A stretch of 64,000 nucleotides of DNA from Aliihoeflea sp. 40Bstr573 (GCF_024105655.1 NZ_JAAAMH010000003.1:62001-126000); one strand, 5' to 3'; shown: positions 12,019 through 21,748, counted from the stretch's first letter. Numbers and translations are program-made. The notes: generated from the letters alone by a model not told the origin.

Positions 12019-14091
12019 ATGATCGCTCTGGGTGTCGATGTCGGCGGGACGTTCACGGACCTGATCCTGACGGATCTTTCCACAGGCAAGGTGACCATCC
12101 ACAAGACTCCCTCGACGCCGCACAATCCGGCCGAGGGCGTTGTAAATGGTGTAACCGGCATATGCGAACTGGCCGGGGTCGAACCCTCCGCCGTCGAGGC
12201 CATTTTCCACGGGACCACGGTCGGCACCAATGCCATGCTCGTCCATGACGGCGCGGTGACGGGCATGATCACCAATGAGGGCTTTCGCGACGTCCTGCAC
12301 ATCGGCCGCCATCAGCGCCCGCAGCACTACTCGATCATGCAGGATCTGCCCTGGCAAAGCCGCCCGCTGATCCGCCGCCGCTACAGGAAGACGGTCGCCG
12401 GACGCCTCGATGCGCAGGGTCATGAACTCATCGCGCTTGACGAGGCAGCGGTGGCCGAGGCTGCCCGCGGGCTCGTTGCCGAAGGGGTCGAAGCGATCCT
12501 GATCGGTTTCCTCTTCTCCTATGTCAATCCGGTGCACGAGCGCCGCGCGGCCGAGATCGTGCGCGAGATCGCCCCGGATGTCTTTGTGACGACCTCGGCC
12601 GAGGTCTCGCCGCAGTTTCGCGAGTTCGAGCGTTTCACGACGGCGGCGATGTCGGCTTTCATCGGCCCCAAGGTGCGTCGCTACATCTCGCAGCTGAGCG
12701 GGGAACTGCGCGCCATGGGCGTGACCGGTGAATTGCGCGTCATGACCTCCAGCGGCGGCCTTGCCACGCCCGAAATGATCGCCGAGCGGCCGGCCACGAC
12801 GCTTCTTTCGGGTCTTGTAGCCGGTGTTCGCGGCGGCGCCTGGGTGGGATCGCACGCGGGGACCGACCGCCTCGTCACGCTCGACATCGGCGGCACCAGC
12901 GCCGACATCGGCATCATCCGCGACGGGCGCCTCGCCGAGGCCGATGCGCGCAGTGCCAGCATTGCGGGTTTCCCGGTAATGCTGCCCATGATCGACATTC
13001 ACACGATCGGCGCGGGCGGCGGCTCGATCGCCCATCTGGATCGCGGCAAGGCGTTCCGCGTCGGCCCGCAAAGTGCGGGCGCGGTGCCCGGTCCCGCCGC
13101 CTATCGGCGCGGCGGAACGGTTCCGACCGTGACCGACGCCAATCTCGTGCTCGGCCGTCTGGTAGCGGACAATTTCCTGGGCGGGCAGATGTCGCTCGAT
13201 GCCGAGGCCTCGGCCCGCGTCATTGGCGAACTGGCCGAAGCGCTGGGGCGCACGCCCGAGGCGACGGCCGAGGGCGCGCTGACCGTTCTCAATAGCAACA
13301 TGGCCAACGCGATCCGCTCGCGCACCGTTCAAAAGGGCATCGACCCGCGCGACTTCACCCTGTGCGGCTTTGGCGGTGCGGGCCCGCTTCACGCGGCCGA
13401 GGTGGCGGCGATGCTCGGCATGAATAACGTGCTGATCCCGCCCCATCCTGGCATCACGTCCGCCGTGGGCCTGCTGACGGCTGATCTGGAATATCACGCG
13501 CTGCGCACGGCCTTTGCCGTGACGGGGGCAATCGACCTTCAGCGGCTGCAGTCCCTCTTCGACGACATGGAGACCGAACTTTCGGCGATCTTTGCGCGCG
13601 ACAAGGTGCCCGCCGAACGGGTGCGCATGCTTCGTCAGGCCGATCTTCGCTATGTCGGTCAGGGCTACGAGCTCAAGATCGACGTGCCGGACGGCCCGAT
13701 CACCGAGGCCAGCCTGCAGGAGGTTTGGGAGGCCTTCCACGAGCGCCATCGCGCCGAATATGGCCATGCCTTCAAGGCGAGCCCGATCGAGATCGTCACG
13801 GTCAAGGTGCGCGGGCTGGGCATGGTGGACAAGCTTGCCGAGCCGCCGGTCCACAAGGGCGCGGATGCGCCGCGCAAGGTTGGCAGCGGGCGCTGCGTGT
13901 TTCGGGTGGACGACGAGTTGCGCACCTTCGACACGCCGCACATCGAGCGGATCTCGCTGCCGGCGGACGAGAAATTCTCTGGGCCTGCGATCCTGCTCCA
14001 GACCGACACGACGACGGTCGTCCCGCCCGGCTGGACCTATTGGTCCGACACTTACGGAAATGTGCGCATGACGCGCGACACCAAGGCTTGA
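12019..14091 (+). CDS. hyuA: Hydantoinase/oxoprolinase subunit A (HyuA family)
   Basis: This 690-residue protein belongs to the ATP-dependent hydantoinase A / 5-oxoprolinase family, which opens cyclic amides such as N-methylhydantoin, hydantoins or 5-oxoproline together with subunit B. The actin-like ATP site is seen at the N-terminus (GVDVGGTFTDLILTDL, residues 4-19), followed by FHGTTVGTNAML and the second phosphate motif LDIGGTSADIG near residue 292. The ATG at 12019 follows GCGAGGAG; an upstream in-frame ATG at 11953 lies inside the operator. It is the first gene of an operon with hyuB, a ribose-type ABC importer and an M20 hydrolase. The true substrate is unknown; acetophenone carboxylase-like enzymes share the fold. 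Confidence 0.9.
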   Translation: MIALGVDVGGTFTDLILTDLSTGKVTIHKTPSTPHNPAEGVVNGVTGICELAGVEPSAVEAIFHGTTVGTNAMLVHDGAVTGMITNEGFRDVLHIGRHQRPQHYSIMQDLPWQSRPLIRRRYRKTVAGRLDAQGHELIALDEAAVAEAARGLVAEGVEAILIGFLFSYVNPVHERRAAEIVREIAPDVFVTTSAEVSPQFREFERFTTAAMSAFIGPKVRRYISQLSGELRAMGVTGELRVMTSSGGLATPEMIAERPATTLLSGLVAGVRGGAWVGSHAGTDRLVTLDIGGTSADIGIIRDGRLAEADARSASIAGFPVMLPMIDIHTIGAGGGSIAHLDRGKAFRVGPQSAGAVPGPAAYRRGGTVPTVTDANLVLGRLVADNFLGGQMSLDAEASARVIGELAEALGRTPEATAEGALTVLNSNMANAIRSRTVQKGIDPRDFTLCGFGGAGPLHAAEVAAMLGMNNVLIPPHPGITSAVGLLTADLEYHALRTAFAVTGAIDLQRLQSLFDDMETELSAIFARDKVPAERVRMLRQADLRYVGQGYELKIDVPDGPITEASLQEVWEAFHERHRAEYGHAFKASPIEIVTVKVRGLGMVDKLAEPPVHKGADAPRKVGSGRCVFRVDDELRTFDTPHIERISLPADEKFSGPAILLQTDTTTVVPPGWTYWSDTYGNVRMTRDTKA

Positions 14092-14103
14092 ACGGGGGCA
14101 ACC

Positions 14104-15864
14104 ATGAAGACACGCGTCGATCCATTCCTGGCAGCCGTCATCCATGGCGCTCTCGAGAACATCGCCATCGAAATGGGCCACAAGCTCATGCGCATGAGCT
14201 ATTCCAGCATCATCCGCGAAAGCGAGGACTTCGGTGCCGCGCTGACCGATGCCACTGGACGTCAGCTGTGCGAATGCACCATGAGCACCCCGCTTCAGTC
14301 CGGCCCGATCCCGGGCTACATCGCCGGCATCCTGCGCGAGCTTGAGGCGCGCGGCGACACCGTCAATCCGGGCGATGTGTTCATGCACAACGACCCTTAT
14401 GGCGGCGCCTCTCACGGGCCCGATGTCGGCTTTGTCGTACCGATCTTCCACGAGGGCGCGCTGGCGGGCTTTTCCGTCACCACCGCCCACCATCTCGACA
14501 TCGGCGCGCTGACGCCGGGCAGCTGCGGCATCGTAGATGCGGTCGATACCTATGCCGAGGGCCTGCAGTTCAAGGCGATCAGGGTCTATGAGGGTGGCCG
14601 GCGGGTCGAGCCGGTCTGGCAGATCCTGCGTTCCAACATCCGCATTCCCGATCTCGTGGTGGGCGACATGGAGGCCCAGGTCGCCGCGGCGCGCATCGGA
14701 GCGGAGCGCTATGGCGCGCTGCTCGCCCAATACAGCCTCGACACGGTGACCGGGGCCTACGAAGACCTTCTCGATTATTCCGAGCAGCTGATGCGCGATG
14801 CCATCTCGCGCATTCCCGACGGGCGCTACAATGCGCGCACCTTCATCGACGGCTATCTCGACAGCCCCGACCCGAGCCTGAAGGAACTGCCGATCGAGGT
14901 GACCTTGACGGTCACAGGCTCCGACATTCATGTCGACCTGACCGGCACCGCGCCGCAAACGCCAAACAAGCCCATCAACATGCCGCTCGTCGGCACGGTG
15001 GACTGCGCGGTGTGGCTGACGCTGCGCTCGATCCTGCTCGACAGCGAGCTTTACGGCCCGATCCCGCAAAACAGCGGCCTGACGCGCCCCATCACCATCT
15101 TCGCGCCGGAAGGCTGCCTTGCCAATCCGATCTTCCCAGCGCCTGTTATCGCACGCTTCTGCCCTGGCAACGCGGTCGCCGACACGGTCATGAAGGCGAT
15201 TGCCCCGGCCGTTCCGCGCCAGGTCAGCGCGGGCATCGGCAATCTGCGCGTCATGGCCTTTAGCGGCGTGGCGAATGGTGCACCCTGGGTGCACATGGAG
15301 ATCATGGAAGGCGCCTATGGCGGGCGTTACGGCAAGGACGGCATGGACGCCGTCGACACGCTCTACGCCAACACCCGCAACAACCCGATCGAGGACATCG
15401 AATCGCACCTGCCGCTGCGCGTGCTCAATTACGAGCTGCGCGAGAATGTGGCCGGCGCGGGCGCCTCGCGCGGCGGCATCGGCTCGATCCGCTCCTTCGA
15501 GCTCCTGCAGGACGGCGCGGTCTCGATCGAGGGCGATGGCCAGCGCTTCGACCCCTGGGGTTTCCTGGACGGGGCAGACGGCTCGCCGGCGCGCATTGAG
15601 CTGATCAAGGCGGCCGGCGGCACCGAGGACCTGCCGTCCAAGCTGCCTTACCGCCACCTCTTGCGCGGCGACCGCATCACCGCTCACGGGCCTTGCGGGG
15701 GCGGCTATGGCAATCCGTTCGAGCGCGACCCGCAGGCCGTGCTGGAAGACGTGCTCGATGAGCTCATCGATATCGAAACCGCCCGCGCAAGCTATGGCGT
15801 GGCGATCGAAGGCGGACGTGTGGACCCTGAAGGAACCAGGGCCCTGCGCGCGTCCGTGAACTAG
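14104..15864 (+). CDS. hyuB: Hydantoinase/oxoprolinase subunit B (HyuB family)
   Basis: A 586-residue partner of HyuA, 12 nt downstream. The family forms the larger catalytic face of ATP-dependent hydantoinase and oxoprolinase complexes. Typical motifs are ALTDATGRQLCE, the metal-site stretch NDPYGGASHGPDVGFVVPIF (about residues 97-116), HHLDIGALTPGSCG and near the end GGGYGNPFERDP. The length equals that of the second HyuB (40592-42352), and the two are clearly diverged paralogues. Co-transcription with the importer genes implies that the substrate is taken up by that importer. No signal peptide, so it is cytoplasmic. Confidence 0.92.
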   Translation: MKTRVDPFLAAVIHGALENIAIEMGHKLMRMSYSSIIRESEDFGAALTDATGRQLCECTMSTPLQSGPIPGYIAGILRELEARGDTVNPGDVFMHNDPYGGASHGPDVGFVVPIFHEGALAGFSVTTAHHLDIGALTPGSCGIVDAVDTYAEGLQFKAIRVYEGGRRVEPVWQILRSNIRIPDLVVGDMEAQVAAARIGAERYGALLAQYSLDTVTGAYEDLLDYSEQLMRDAISRIPDGRYNARTFIDGYLDSPDPSLKELPIEVTLTVTGSDIHVDLTGTAPQTPNKPINMPLVGTVDCAVWLTLRSILLDSELYGPIPQNSGLTRPITIFAPEGCLANPIFPAPVIARFCPGNAVADTVMKAIAPAVPRQVSAGIGNLRVMAFSGVANGAPWVHMEIMEGAYGGRYGKDGMDAVDTLYANTRNNPIEDIESHLPLRVLNYELRENVAGAGASRGGIGSIRSFELLQDGAVSIEGDGQRFDPWGFLDGADGSPARIELIKAAGGTEDLPSKLPYRHLLRGDRITAHGPCGGGYGNPFERDPQAVLEDVLDELIDIETARASYGVAIEGGRVDPEGTRALRASVN

Positions 15865-15894
15865 GGGAACTGTGCCGTCTAAGAGGAGAACCTG

Positions 15895-17001
15895 ATGAAA
15901 AAAAATATTGAATTGCTGGGCGTTGCATCGCTGTTCGTGTTGGCGGCAGTCCTGCCGTCGGCCGCGCAGGAGGGCTTGGAACAAGCACGCCAGAACATCG
16001 AGACCTATTCGGGCATTCCCGAATTCACGGCGCCGGGCGAGCCGTTCGATGCCAAGGCCTGCATGGCTGGCAAGAAGATCTTCACGATCCCTGCCTCCAG
16101 CTCTATCCCCTTCGTCAAAACGATCAGCGAACACAAGGGCGAGCTGGCGGCCGAGCTTGGTTTCGAGCACATGGAGTGGGAAAACCAAGGCAACCCGACC
16201 CAGTGGATCCAGGGCATCGAGCACGCCACCAACAATGGCTTTGATCTCGTCAGCCTCTTGGCAGGCGCCGATCCGCGCTTCTTCGAGCCACAGGTGGCCC
16301 AGGCCCAGGCAGCCGGCGTCAAGGTCGTCACCTCGCATCTGACGGGCCTCGAGCAGGAACCGCCAGCCGGAGTGGACGCCGCGACCGCCATCGACTACCG
16401 CAAGGCAGGCGAACTGATGGCCGACTGGACCATTGCGCAGACCGAAGGCAAGACGAACGCGCTTGTGCTGGTCTCCAACGAGGCGCTGTCCACGGACTCC
16501 ATCGTAAGCGGCCTGACCGAAGCGTTCGAAACTCGCTGCCCGGACTGCGAGTACGAGATCGTCAACGTGCCGATCACGGACTGGGCCACCCGCATCCAGC
16601 CGACCGTCGCCGGCGCGCTGCAGGCCAATGCCGATCTCAACTACGTCATCCCGATCTATGACAGCATGTCGAGCTTCGTCACGCCCGCCATCGCCATCGC
16701 CGGACGCGGCGAGAGCGTGAAGGTTGCCACCTTCAATGGCACGCCCTTCGTGCTTGACCTGATCCGCGCGGGGGATGTCGAGATGGACATCGGCGAGAAC
16801 CTCGACTGGATCGCCCATGCCATGCTCGACGCCGAGATGCGCCTTCTGTGCGATCTCGAGCCGATCCGCGATTCCAAGGTGCCGCTGCGCATCTTCAGTG
16901 CGGCCAACATCGAGGAAGTGGGCAATCCGGCCGACGCGGCCCTGGGTTATGGCGATGCCTATGTCGAGGGCTTCCGCAAGCTGTGGATGGTTTCGGAGTG
17001 A
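15895..17001 (+). CDS. Sugar-type ABC transporter periplasmic binding protein
   Basis: A 368-residue periplasmic protein of the ribose/galactose-binding superfamily (type I fold). The N-terminus has a signal peptide, MKKN then a hydrophobic run ending in PSAAQEG with cleavage near residue 24. The mature protein keeps the family layout (KIFTIPASSSIPFVKTI, later YVIPIYDSMSSFV and VATFNGTPFVLDLI). A ribosome binding site AGAGGAG lies before the ATG. It is preceded by hyuAB and followed without a gap by the matching ATPase and permease. Although the family is named for sugars, some members bind purines, autoinducers or ureides; here a hydantoin-like ligand is inferred from context. Confidence 0.85.
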   Translation: MKKNIELLGVASLFVLAAVLPSAAQEGLEQARQNIETYSGIPEFTAPGEPFDAKACMAGKKIFTIPASSSIPFVKTISEHKGELAAELGFEHMEWENQGNPTQWIQGIEHATNNGFDLVSLLAGADPRFFEPQVAQAQAAGVKVVTSHLTGLEQEPPAGVDAATAIDYRKAGELMADWTIAQTEGKTNALVLVSNEALSTDSIVSGLTEAFETRCPDCEYEIVNVPITDWATRIQPTVAGALQANADLNYVIPIYDSMSSFVTPAIAIAGRGESVKVATFNGTPFVLDLIRAGDVEMDIGENLDWIAHAMLDAEMRLLCDLEPIRDSKVPLRIFSAANIEEVGNPADAALGYGDAYVEGFRKLWMVSE

Positions 17002-18542
17002 ACCTCGCCGGCCACCCAAGGCTGACAATCAGGGGACTGACCAAGTCCTTCGGAGGGGTCCACGCGCTGTCGCGCGCGGACCTCACCGTCATGCCCGGCG
17101 AGATCCATGGTCTGCTGGGCAAGAACGGCTCGGGTAAGTCCACGCTGATCAAAATCCTGAGTGGCTACCACAGGCCGGACGAGGGAAGCCTCGAGATCGA
17201 CGGCAAGCCCGTCGCGCTGCCTATCCCGCTGGGACGCAGCGAGGCCATCGGCCTTTCCTTCGTCCATCAGAATCTCGGCCTCCTGCCTGAGGCAAGCGTC
17301 CTTGAAAACCTGATCGCGGGCGACCACGAGCGGGTGCGGCCCTGGTTCATTGACTGGGGCAGCGAGGCGCAGCGCGCGCGCGCGCTGTTTGAATCCTATC
17401 GCCTCGACCTTGATCCGGACGCGACGGTGGGAGATCTGTCGCCGGTCAAGCAGGCACAGCTGGCCATCGTGCGCGCGGCCGACCGCGTCAGCGCCCACAA
17501 AGCCCACGCCTCTCCGGGCCTTCTCGTCCTCGACGAACCGACTCCGTTCCTTCCGATCGAGGATGTGCGCGAGCTTTTTGCCATGATGCGCGACCTGGTC
17601 GCTAAGGGCGTCAGCATCGTCTTCGTTTCCCATGACATCGACGAGGTCATGGAAATTACCGATCGCGCGACGGTGCTGCGCGATGGCCACGTCATTGGCA
17701 CCTTCGATACACGGACCACCGACCGCAACGACATCGTGGCGGCGATCGTCGGTCGTTCACTGACCCAGGAGCGGCGCGTGGACGCGCCTCCTGCCGCCGC
17801 CGCGCCGCTGGCGCGTGTCAGCGCACTCAAAGGCCGCGTGCTGGGGGGATTCGACCTTGAGCTGCGTCCCGGCGAGATCGTGGGCCTGACCGGTCTCATC
17901 GGCTCGGGCTACGACGAGGTGCCCTACCTTCTTTCTGCTGCAAGGCCTGTGGCGGGCGGGCGGCTGGATATCGGCGGCGAAACGCTCGACCTTTCCTCCA
18001 CCGCTCCCGCCGAAGCGATCGCGCGAGGTATCGCGTTCATTCCCGCCGACCGGCAGAAGCAGGGGCTGGCGCTCGACCTGACGCTGACCGAAAACGCCAT
18101 GCTGCCAAAGTGCCCCTCGGGGGTCGCGGGCCTGTTTCTCAACCATCGGCGCCGCGAGACTGCGACGGGCGGACTGATCCGCGACTTCTTCGTCAAGGCT
18201 GTCTCGCCGCGCCAGTTCGGCTCAGAGCTTTCGGGCGGCAACCAGCAGAAGTTGCTGCTGGGCAAGTGGCTGCAGCTGTCGCCGCGCCTCATCCTGCTCG
18301 ACGAGCCGACGCAGGGCATCGATGTGGGTGCCCGCCAGGAAATCTACGACCGGCTGCGCGAAGCCTGCCGGGGCGGGGCCGCGGTGATCTGTGCCAGTTC
18401 CGAATTCGAGCAGCTGGCAATGATCGCCCACCGCGTCCTCGTCTTCGAACGCGGGCGCGTCAAGGCGCAGCTTGAAGGCGACGCGATCAACAAGTCCTCG
18501 ATCGAACTTGCCTGCTACGGGGAGACCAGAATTCATGCGTGA
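16998..18542 (+). CDS. Ribose-type ABC importer ATPase with two nucleotide-binding domains
   Basis: A 514-residue RbsA/MglA-type tandem ATPase. The GTG at 16998 overlaps the binding-protein stop as GTGA and joins the family-like start VNLAGHPRLTIRGLTKSFGG. Domain 1 has Walker A GKNGSGKST (41-49) and Walker B LLVLDEPTPF but a degenerate signature LSPVKQ. Domain 2 has a degenerate Walker A (GLIGSGYDE), with good LSGGNQQK and LILLDEPTQGIDVG. One good and one decayed site is usual for RbsA-like proteins. It overlaps the permease start by 8 nt, so the importer genes are translationally coupled. Confidence 0.92.
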   Translation: MNLAGHPRLTIRGLTKSFGGVHALSRADLTVMPGEIHGLLGKNGSGKSTLIKILSGYHRPDEGSLEIDGKPVALPIPLGRSEAIGLSFVHQNLGLLPEASVLENLIAGDHERVRPWFIDWGSEAQRARALFESYRLDLDPDATVGDLSPVKQAQLAIVRAADRVSAHKAHASPGLLVLDEPTPFLPIEDVRELFAMMRDLVAKGVSIVFVSHDIDEVMEITDRATVLRDGHVIGTFDTRTTDRNDIVAAIVGRSLTQERRVDAPPAAAAPLARVSALKGRVLGGFDLELRPGEIVGLTGLIGSGYDEVPYLLSAARPVAGGRLDIGGETLDLSSTAPAEAIARGIAFIPADRQKQGLALDLTLTENAMLPKCPSGVAGLFLNHRRRETATGGLIRDFFVKAVSPRQFGSELSGGNQQKLLLGKWLQLSPRLILLDEPTQGIDVGARQEIYDRLREACRGGAAVICASSEFEQLAMIAHRVLVFERGRVKAQLEGDAINKSSIELACYGETRIHA

Positions 18543-19497
18543 AAAAAGCATCGGCTACCAGTTCGAGCGCTTCGGCCTCGTCCTCGTGTGGGTCGCGGTC
18601 ATCGCGATCTTCGCGCTGATGCGGCCCGATACCTTCCTGACCTGGTCGAACTTTTCGAGCATCTTCGGCTCCGAAGCGGTGCTGGTGATCGTTACCCTGG
18701 GTCTGATCATTCCGCTGACCGCGGGCGATTTCGATCTGTCCATCGCCCAGACGCTGACCTTCGTGTCGATGCTGACTGCGATCTTGAGTGCGCGCGTGGG
18801 CCTGCCGATCGAGGCCATCGTGCCGATCGCCCTGCTTGCCGGCGCTGCCATTGGCGTCGTCAATGGGTCGATTACGCTGTTCTTCCGCGTCCATTCGCTG
18901 ATCGTCACCCTCGGCGTTGGCACATTCCTGCACGGCATAACGCTGTGGATGAGCGACAGCCAGACGATCAGCGGTGTCGAGCGCACGCTCATGAACTGGG
19001 TCATCATTCATCGCATGTTCGGCATTCCGATCAGCTTCTACTATGCCATCGCGCTTGCGCTGATCATCTGGTACGCGCTTGCCTACACGACCTTCGGCCA
19101 GCAGCTCCTGTTCACCGGGCGCGGGCGCGAGGTCGGCCGGTTGACGGGCGTAGCCGTTGGCCGGGTGCGCATGACCGCCTTCATCGCCTCCGGCGTGATG
19201 GGCGCGATCGCAGGCATCCTCTACACGGGCACCACCGGATCGGCCAATCCCAACTCGGGAACCAGCCTGCTTCTGCCCGCCTTTGCCGCCGCTTTTCTCG
19301 GCGCCACCTGCATCAAGCCTGGCCGGTTCAATGCATGGGGCTCCGTCGTGGCGGTCTATTTCCTGGTCACCGGAATCAACGGCCTGTCGGTCCTGGGCTT
19401 TCGAACCTATGTCCACGACCTTTTCTACGGCGGCGCACTCGTCCTTGCGGTGATGGTGTCGCAACTGGTCAGCGGGCGAAAAGAGAGAACACTTTGA
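18535..19497 (+). CDS. Ribose-type ABC transporter permease
   Basis: A 320-residue inner-membrane protein of the RbsC family with about 8-10 predicted hydrophobic segments. The family motif LTAGDFDLSIAQTL (about 60) and the cytoplasmic coupling region TTFGQQLLFTGRGREVGRLTGV (about 182-203) that contacts the ATPase are clear. GGGGAG lies before the ATG at 18535, inside the end of the ATPase gene. A second permease is absent, so it is expected to act as a homodimer. It completes a one-permease importer serving the hydantoinase operon. Confidence 0.9.
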   Translation: MREKSIGYQFERFGLVLVWVAVIAIFALMRPDTFLTWSNFSSIFGSEAVLVIVTLGLIIPLTAGDFDLSIAQTLTFVSMLTAILSARVGLPIEAIVPIALLAGAAIGVVNGSITLFFRVHSLIVTLGVGTFLHGITLWMSDSQTISGVERTLMNWVIIHRMFGIPISFYYAIALALIIWYALAYTTFGQQLLFTGRGREVGRLTGVAVGRVRMTAFIASGVMGAIAGILYTGTTGSANPNSGTSLLLPAFAAAFLGATCIKPGRFNAWGSVVAVYFLVTGINGLSVLGFRTYVHDLFYGGALVLAVMVSQLVSGRKERTL

Positions 19498-20747
19498 ACG
19501 ACATATCCGCACTCAGACACAACCGGCTCGCCATCAACGAGGAGCGGCTGTGGTCGCGCCACATGGAAATGGCCCGCATCGGCGCGATCGCCGGCGATGG
19601 AAATCGGCGGCTTGCCATGTCGGCCGAAGATGGCGAGGCGCGCGCGCTGCTCGCCGGCTGGTGCGAAGAGGCCGGGCTTTCGATGCAGGTCGACAGGGCC
19701 GGCAACATGTTCGCCGCGCGGGCAGGGCGTTCGGGGACGCGCGCGCCCATCGCCTCCGGCAGCCATCTCGACACACAGCCTCACGGCGGCCGCTTCGACG
19801 GCATTTCGGGCGTGCTTGCCGCGCTCGAGGTGATGGAGACGCTGAACGACAATGAAATTGTCACCGACGCGCCGCTGGCGCTCGTCAACTGGACCAACGA
19901 GGAGGGCGTGCGCTATTCGCCGGGCCTTCTCGGCTCGGCATGGTATGCCGGGCTGTTCGGCGACGATGATCTTGCCGGCCTTCGCTCCATCGACGGCGTC
20001 CTTTTTGACGACGAGGCGCGCGCGCGCGGCTGGCTTGGCGCGCCGGGCGGGAAGTTCGCCATGTCGGCCTTTCTGGAGCTCCATATCGAGCAGGGTCCGA
20101 TCCTCGAGAACGAGGGCCACCAGGTCGGCATTGTGACCTCGGTACAGGGCCTTTCCTGGCTCGACGTCAAGGTGCACGGCACCGACGCACATGCCGGGAC
20201 CACGCCCCTCGCCATGCGCGAAGATGCGCTTTTGGCCTGCGCGAAGATGCTGGTCGAACTCAATCGAATTGGGCTTGCCTGCGGGGAGGCTGCACGCGTC
20301 AGCGTTGGCCGCCTGACGAGCGCCACCGACGGCCCCAGCACGGTCGTGGGCGAAGCGGCCTTCGTCATCGATATCCGCCATCCCGATCCCGCTACCTTGG
20401 ACAGCCTCAAGCAGCAGTGCAGCGAGGCATGCCGGGAGATCGCCGAAGGCGCGCGCTGCCGCATCGAGGTTGCCGAGCGCATCTTCGTCCCGCCGACCGA
20501 CTTTTCCCCCGAGTGCCTCGCCGCGCTCGAAGACAGCGCACTGGCGCGAGGCTTGCGCCATCGCCGCATCACCAGCGGCGCGTTGCACGACGCGGCGAAT
20601 GTCGCGAAGGTCGTGCCGACTGCCATGGTCTTCGTGCCGTGCCGGGACGGCATCAGCCACAATGTGCGCGAATACGCGTCCCCCCAAGACCTTGCCGCCG
20701 GCACGAACGTCCTCTTGGATGCGATGGTGGCGCTCGCCGGTCATTGA
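19494..20747 (+). CDS. M20-family Zn amidohydrolase, N-carbamoyl-L-amino-acid hydrolase or allantoate amidohydrolase type
   Basis: This 417-residue enzyme has the HyuC/AmaB/AllC pattern: first zinc ligand in GSHLDTQPHGGRFDG, bridging acid in NWTNEEGVRYSP, and the ligand His in LELHIEQGPILE, followed by a dimerisation domain with GTDAHAGTTPL. The chosen start is TTG at 19494, overlapping the permease stop as TTGA, because the residues before the first in-frame ATG (19563) align with the conserved helix ERLWSRHMEMARIG. HyuAB opens a hydantoin-like ring to an N-carbamoyl amino acid and this enzyme would release the amino acid, CO2 and ammonia. Allantoate or ureidoglycine hydrolysis is the main alternative. 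Confidence 0.88.
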   Translation: MNDISALRHNRLAINEERLWSRHMEMARIGAIAGDGNRRLAMSAEDGEARALLAGWCEEAGLSMQVDRAGNMFAARAGRSGTRAPIASGSHLDTQPHGGRFDGISGVLAALEVMETLNDNEIVTDAPLALVNWTNEEGVRYSPGLLGSAWYAGLFGDDDLAGLRSIDGVLFDDEARARGWLGAPGGKFAMSAFLELHIEQGPILENEGHQVGIVTSVQGLSWLDVKVHGTDAHAGTTPLAMREDALLACAKMLVELNRIGLACGEAARVSVGRLTSATDGPSTVVGEAAFVIDIRHPDPATLDSLKQQCSEACREIAEGARCRIEVAERIFVPPTDFSPECLAALEDSALARGLRHRRITSGALHDAANVAKVVPTAMVFVPCRDGISHNVREYASPQDLAAGTNVLLDAMVALAGH

Positions 20748-20767
20748 CGGCACGCCACCATCGCGTT

Positions 20768-21679
20768 TCAGCGAGGGGGCGTGATCGGTCGGTTGAATGC
20801 CTGCTGGAAATAGGTGCGCAATGCGCGCATCGGCTCGGAGAACTTGGCGTCGCGGTGCCAGGCGAGGCCGACATTCATGGGCGGCATCGGGTCGGAAAGC
20901 ACCATGGTCTCCAGCCGCTCGCCTTCCAGAGACCAGGGCCGGTAGACCATGTCGGACAGGATCGCGACGCCTTCGCCGCCCGCCACCATCGACCGCACCG
21001 CCTCGACCGACGAGGTTCTGAGCATCACGCGCGGACGGTAGAGCGACTGGCTCCAGTATTTCATCGATGTCTGCGCAGCCTCGTCCACCGTCAGCATGAT
21101 GTAGGGCTCCACGGCCACCTGCTGCAGCCCGACATCGGCATGCGACAGGAAACGATGGCGCGAGGACAGCCATAGCCGGCGCGGCGAACTCATCATCGTC
21201 TCCGTGGCGATGGAGGGATTGGTGATGTTCGAGGTGAGGGCCAGCGCGATGTCGTAGCGCCCCGCCGTCAGCCCCTCCTCGATCGCCTCGCGATTGAGTT
21301 CGAACAGATGGATGTCGAGCCCCGGATAGGAGCGCTTCAAGCGCTGGATGTGGTGAGGGAGGAAATAACCCATCACCGTATAGGTCGCAGCGATGGTCAG
21401 CTTTCCTTCCACCGCGTTCGAGGGCAGGTTGAGATTGCTGGCGTCCTGAACCTTGCGCAGGATTTCGTAGGCATGGAACAGAAACTCCCGCCCCGACGCC
21501 GTTAGATCCATTCCAAGCGGTGTGCGATTGAAAAGGTCGAGGCCGACATGGCGCTCCAGATCTCGGATCGCCGTCGTCACGGCCGATTGCGAGATCGACA
21601 GCGCGATCGCCGCCTGTGAGATCTGGCCGAGTTCGGCCGTAGCGACGAAGTAGCGTATCTGGCGAAGGCTGAACGACAT
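20768..21679 (-). CDS. LysR-family transcriptional regulator of the pxp operon
   Basis: A 303-residue LysR protein with an N-terminal winged helix (MSFSLRQIRYFVATAELGQI, then QAAIALSISQSAVTTAIRDLE) and a periplasmic-binding-like effector domain from about residue 90. The ATG at 21679 follows GGAG; an in-frame extension to 21751 would run into the promoter. It is divergent from pxpA across 153 bp and convergent with the M20 hydrolase gene, so it most likely controls the pxp-biotin operon. The effector is not identifiable. Confidence 0.88.
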   Translation of the reverse strand: MSFSLRQIRYFVATAELGQISQAAIALSISQSAVTTAIRDLERHVGLDLFNRTPLGMDLTASGREFLFHAYEILRKVQDASNLNLPSNAVEGKLTIAATYTVMGYFLPHHIQRLKRSYPGLDIHLFELNREAIEEGLTAGRYDIALALTSNITNPSIATETMMSSPRRLWLSSRHRFLSHADVGLQQVAVEPYIMLTVDEAAQTSMKYWSQSLYRPRVMLRTSSVEAVRSMVAGGEGVAILSDMVYRPWSLEGERLETMVLSDPMPPMNVGLAWHRDAKFSEPMRALRTYFQQAFNRPITPPR

Positions 21680-21732
21680 GCGGTCTCCGTTCCTGCAGGT
21701 TGGGGTATCGGAATAATTGAAGATGACGCTTC

Positions 21733-21748
21733 GGAAAATAGAATTTCC
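21733..21748. promoter_or_regulatory. Dyad between the LysR gene and pxpA, possible operator
   Basis: GGAAA-N6-TTTCC lies in the divergent LysR/pxpA gap, 85 nt before the pxpA start. This is near the place where LysR proteins usually bind, but the classic T-N11-A core is not evident, so this is only a candidate. Confidence 0.4.

Noticed and set aside
12013..17028. Very long open frame (1671 codons) on the minus strand across the hydantoinase operon
   Set aside because: It is antisense to three clear genes (hyuA, hyuB and the binding protein) with recognised domains. Its translation is Arg/Asp/Ala-rich with no recognisable domain, the usual shadow in GC-rich DNA.
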